Positions 15,594 to 18,441 of a stretch of 18,441 bases of DNA are shown here, one piece after another (position 1 is the first letter of the stretch; the number at the start of each line of letters is the position of its first letter). A program made the translations under genes and the position numbers. This DNA comes from DASZGI01 sp035938995 (GTDB lineage Bacteria; Actinomycetota; Actinomycetes; Streptomycetales; Catenulisporaceae): positions 1 through 18,441 of the forward strand of contig NZ_DASZGI010000150.1 of the NCBI RefSeq assembly GCF_035938995.1. Direction: 5' to 3'. The notes under the pieces are model-generated. The model was not told where the DNA came from. It did not search any database and saw only the letters and a list, made by a program, of their open reading frames with translations.

Positions 15594-18425
15594 GTGAGCG
15601 ATCTCAAACCGCCCTCCCTGGCGGCGCGGGAGGTCCGCACGGCCGCCGCCGAGGCGGTGCGCGACGGGCCCGGGGTGCTGCTGGTCGGACCGGCTGGGAT
15701 CGGCAAGTCGCACCTGATGGGCGAACTGCTGGAGGGCGCGCCCGCGGCAGGCGTGCGGGTGCTGCGCTGCTCGCCGGTCGAGGCGGAGCTGCCGCTGCCC
15801 TTCATGTGCCTGATCGATCTGCTCGAACCGGTGACCGACGACGAGATCGGGCGGCTGCCGGTCGGCCTGTGCGAAGCGCTGCGGGCGGCGCTGCTGCGCG
15901 GGGACGGCGACGGCGCTGATCCCGGGGCGGACGGCAGCGCGGGCGGGCGCGTCCACTTGGCCGTGTTGACGCTTCTGCGGACCCTCACCACGCGCACGCC
16001 GGTGTGGATCGTGGTCGACGATCTGCAGTGGGTGGACCAGCCGACGGCACAGATCCTCGGTTTCGTCGCGCGCCGCGCGGCCGGGCTGCGCATGCGATTC
16101 CTCGCCACCGAGCGGGTGTCCGCTGGAGGGTCGTCCCTGCACGCGGAACTGCTGCCGATCGGTACAGCGGAGCTCGTCGTGCCGCCGATGACCGCCGGCG
16201 ATCTCGCGGCCATGCTGGAGCACCGGGCCGGGGCGGCGGTCGCCCCGGCGACCGCGCGGGAGATCCACCGCATCGCGCAGGGCAATCCGCTTTATGCCTT
16301 GGAACTGCTGCGCGCGCTCCCCATCGACGGACGGCCGCAGTCCGCGGCCGAGGGCGTGCCGGGCTTCGGCGGCTCCGGGCTCGCCGTTCCCGGACTGTTG
16401 CGCAGTCTGCTGCTCAACCGGCTGCGCACGCTGCCGGACGACGTCCGCGACACCCTCGCGCTCGCCAGCGCGGCCGCGCGTCCCGACCTCACCCTGCTGG
16501 CGACGGCGGGCGGCGAGGAGGCGACGACGCACCTGGAGACGGCCGAGAAGCTGGGCGTGATCCGGATCGGCGCGGACGGGCAGGTCGTGTTCGACCATCC
16601 GCTGGTGCGCGCCGCAGTGTACTCGGAGGCGACCGGGCGGGCCCGGCGCGAGGCACACCGGCGGTTGGCGCAGACCGCGACCGAGCCGGTCGAGCGGGCC
16701 CGGCACTTGGCGCTGGCCAATCCGGCGCAGGGCGAAGAGGTCGCGGCGATGCTCATCGACGCGGCCCGGTCCTCCCGGCGGCGCGGCGCCCCGGCGACGG
16801 CGGCGGAGCTGGCCGGCCTCGCGGTGGCGCGCACCCCGGCCGACGCCGTACGGGAGAGGCTGCGGCGCCAATTGATCGCTGCCCAGTACGCGGCCGACGC
16901 GGGGCACTGGGACGACGCACGGCGCGACGCGGCGGCGGTGCTCGGCCAGGAGACGGACCCGGCGACCCGGGTGCACGCCCGGTTCGTGCTGCTCACCTGT
17001 GCCGGGCAGGCGGTCGAGAGAGAGGGGCAGCTGGTCGAGGACGGCCTCGCGGACGCCCGCGCGAGCGGGGACCCGATGCTTGAGGCGCGTATGCACTCGT
17101 GGGCGTCTGGGCGGCATGTGCTGGCCGGACGCATCGCGGAGGCGACGGCCGAAACGGTGCTGGCCGCGCGGCTCGCGGAACGTTCGGGAGATGTGGCGAC
17201 CCGGGTGGAGGCGCTGACCGACCTGGCCTATCTCCAGCGGATCGGCGGGGATCCGCAGGCCGAGGCGACGCTCGCCGACGCGCTCGAGACGGCGGCGCGC
17301 GGAGGGATGGACGACATCCGCCTCTGGGAGGCGCTCTACACGCAGGCGATCTTCAACCTGCACGACAACCGGCTCGCCCTGGCCGAGGAGCAGATCCTGG
17401 CGATGCTCGCGCGGTTCGGCGACCTCGTCGGGGTGGAGGACCTGCTGCGGGTGCAGATCCCGCTGACCGACATCCGGGTGCGGGCGGGCGACTGCGCCGG
17501 GGCGCTGCAGGCGGCGCGGCGGGCGATGGAGCTGCACGAGGATCTGGACAGCTCGGCGGCGGGCCCGGCGGCGTACGCGATGGCGGCGGCCGAGTCGTAC
17601 GGCGGGTCGCTGGAGCAGGCGCGCACCCTGGCCGAGGAGGGCGTGCGGTTCGCCGAGCAGGACGGCGACGAGTTCTGGAAGATCTGGAACCTGACCGTGC
17701 TCGGACGGGTGCACCTGCTCAGCGACGACCCGGCGCGCGCGGCCGCCGTGCTGCGGGAGGTGCGCCGGCTCGAGAGCGCGATGGGGATCGTGGACCCGGC
17801 GGTCGGCCGCTGGCACGCGGATCTGGCGGAGGCGCTGGTCGGCGAGGGCGCGCTGGACGAGGCCCAGGAGCTGATCGAGTCGGTGTCCGAGACCGCGCGC
17901 CGACTCGGCAGAACGGGCATCGTGGCGACGATGGATCGCGCGGCGGCGCTGCGGCACCTGGCGTTGGGCGAGTTGTCCGAGGCGGCGACGCTCCTGACGT
18001 CATCGGAGGCCGAGCTTAGGAGCGAAGGGCTGCCTTTGGAACTGGCCCGCACGCTGGCCGCGCTCGCGGACGTGGAGCGGAGAAGGCGTAGGCAGGCCGC
18101 AGCACGACGGGCCTCGCAGGAGGCGACCCAGCTGTGCGAAGAGGCGGGCGCGGCAGCCTGGCTGGGAAGGATCGAAAGCCGTACGCGCGGCGGAGCGGAG
18201 CCGCGCGGCCGCAGCGACTCGGCGCAGACGCTCACCCCGTCGGAGCTGCGAATCGCCACCCTGGCAGCAGACGGCGCGACAAACAGGGAGATCGCGGCGG
18301 CCTGCTACCTGAGCGTGAAGACGGTCGAGGCGTCGCTCTCGCGCGTCTACCGCAAGCTGTCGGTGCGCTCGCGTACCGAACTCGCCAAGACGATGCCGGA
18401 GTGGGTCGGGCGCCGCGACTCCTGA
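15594..18425 (+). CDS. LAL-family LuxR transcriptional regulator (ATPase + TPR-like + HTH)
   Basis: The start GTG 15594 has AAAGG nine bases upstream. The 943-residue product fits the LAL (large ATP-binding LuxR) layout. Walker A GPAGIGKSH is at about 32-40 and Walker B VWIVVDDLQWVD at about 136-148. A central NB-type ATPase region follows, with VFDHPLVRAAVYSEATGRARR near 325-345. A long helical repeat region (about 350-860), rich in Ala/Leu/Arg, includes a TLADALETAARGGMDDIRLW segment typical of TPR-like sensor domains. The C-terminal HTH begins LTPSELRIATLAADGATNRE (880) and ends with SVKTVEASLSRVYRKLSVRS. Such proteins switch target operons on in response to a ligand, but no ligand or target is readable here. 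It may act on the adjacent importer/kinase genes; that is only positional inference. Confidence 0.95.
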   Translation: MSDLKPPSLAAREVRTAAAEAVRDGPGVLLVGPAGIGKSHLMGELLEGAPAAGVRVLRCSPVEAELPLPFMCLIDLLEPVTDDEIGRLPVGLCEALRAALLRGDGDGADPGADGSAGGRVHLAVLTLLRTLTTRTPVWIVVDDLQWVDQPTAQILGFVARRAAGLRMRFLATERVSAGGSSLHAELLPIGTAELVVPPMTAGDLAAMLEHRAGAAVAPATAREIHRIAQGNPLYALELLRALPIDGRPQSAAEGVPGFGGSGLAVPGLLRSLLLNRLRTLPDDVRDTLALASAAARPDLTLLATAGGEEATTHLETAEKLGVIRIGADGQVVFDHPLVRAAVYSEATGRARREAHRRLAQTATEPVERARHLALANPAQGEEVAAMLIDAARSSRRRGAPATAAELAGLAVARTPADAVRERLRRQLIAAQYAADAGHWDDARRDAAAVLGQETDPATRVHARFVLLTCAGQAVEREGQLVEDGLADARASGDPMLEARMHSWASGRHVLAGRIAEATAETVLAARLAERSGDVATRVEALTDLAYLQRIGGDPQAEATLADALETAARGGMDDIRLWEALYTQAIFNLHDNRLALAEEQILAMLARFGDLVGVEDLLRVQIPLTDIRVRAGDCAGALQAARRAMELHEDLDSSAAGPAAYAMAAAESYGGSLEQARTLAEEGVRFAEQDGDEFWKIWNLTVLGRVHLLSDDPARAAAVLREVRRLESAMGIVDPAVGRWHADLAEALVGEGALDEAQELIESVSETARRLGRTGIVATMDRAAALRHLALGELSEAATLLTSSEAELRSEGLPLELARTLAALADVERRRRRQAAARRASQEATQLCEEAGAAAWLGRIESRTRGGAEPRGRSDSAQTLTPSELRIATLAADGATNREIAAACYLSVKTVEASLSRVYRKLSVRSRTELAKTMPEWVGRRDS

Positions 18426-18441
18426 ACCGGCGTCAGACGTC

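Noticed and set aside
15528..17957. Minus-strand open frame of 809 codons
   Set aside because: Arg/His/Gln-rich, no fold, and antisense to the intact LAL regulator with Walker and HTH motifs.

Overview
The window is very GC-rich, with strong G/C bias at third codon positions, many GTG starts and several candidate leaderless or near-leaderless promoters. It also carries a LAL-type LuxR regulator. This fits a chromosomal segment of a Streptomyces-like or Catenulispora-like member of the Actinomycetota; the genus is not determinable by eye. I see no tRNA, rRNA, CRISPR array, transposase, phage gene or plasmid function.

Left part (1-4154, minus strand): a single-pass membrane protein with a long Pro-rich linker runs off the left edge. 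Upstream of it lies tex, a transcription accessory and RNA-binding protein. Tex diverges from a GNAT acetyltransferase, and both have promoter-like hexamers that would place the transcript start almost on the start codon.

Middle left (4155-7507, plus strand): the GNAT gene overlaps a MmcQ/YjbR-fold gene. Next comes a translationally coupled pair: a TPR-linked AAA+ ATPase and a TPR protein with a C-terminal membrane domain. This pair is the best candidate for an uncharacterised two-component machine. A C-rich, G-poor tract of about 250 bases follows and looks like a Rho-dependent termination zone.

Middle (7801-10928): a luciferase-like (LLM) oxidoreductase on plus converges on a GNAT protein on minus. 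The gap holds two hairpins and a motif repeated three times about 60 bases apart. Upstream of the GNAT, also on minus, is a 3-hydroxyisobutyrate dehydrogenase-like oxidoreductase. It is separated from the GNAT by a perfect 12-bp-arm hairpin and a 16-bp tandem duplication.

Right (10929-18425, plus strand): a long regulatory region (an 18-bp perfect palindrome and a Fur-like 7-1-7 box on the predicted -10) precedes a complete ABC importer. Its binding protein resembles ThiY/NMT1 proteins, which bind thiamine pyrimidine precursors. An APH-fold kinase follows at a short distance and contains the only in-frame TTA codon I noticed. The importer and kinase may form an uptake-and-phosphorylation route. 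The window ends with a 943-residue LAL-family LuxR regulator that has its own AT-richer promoter region with an inverted repeat.
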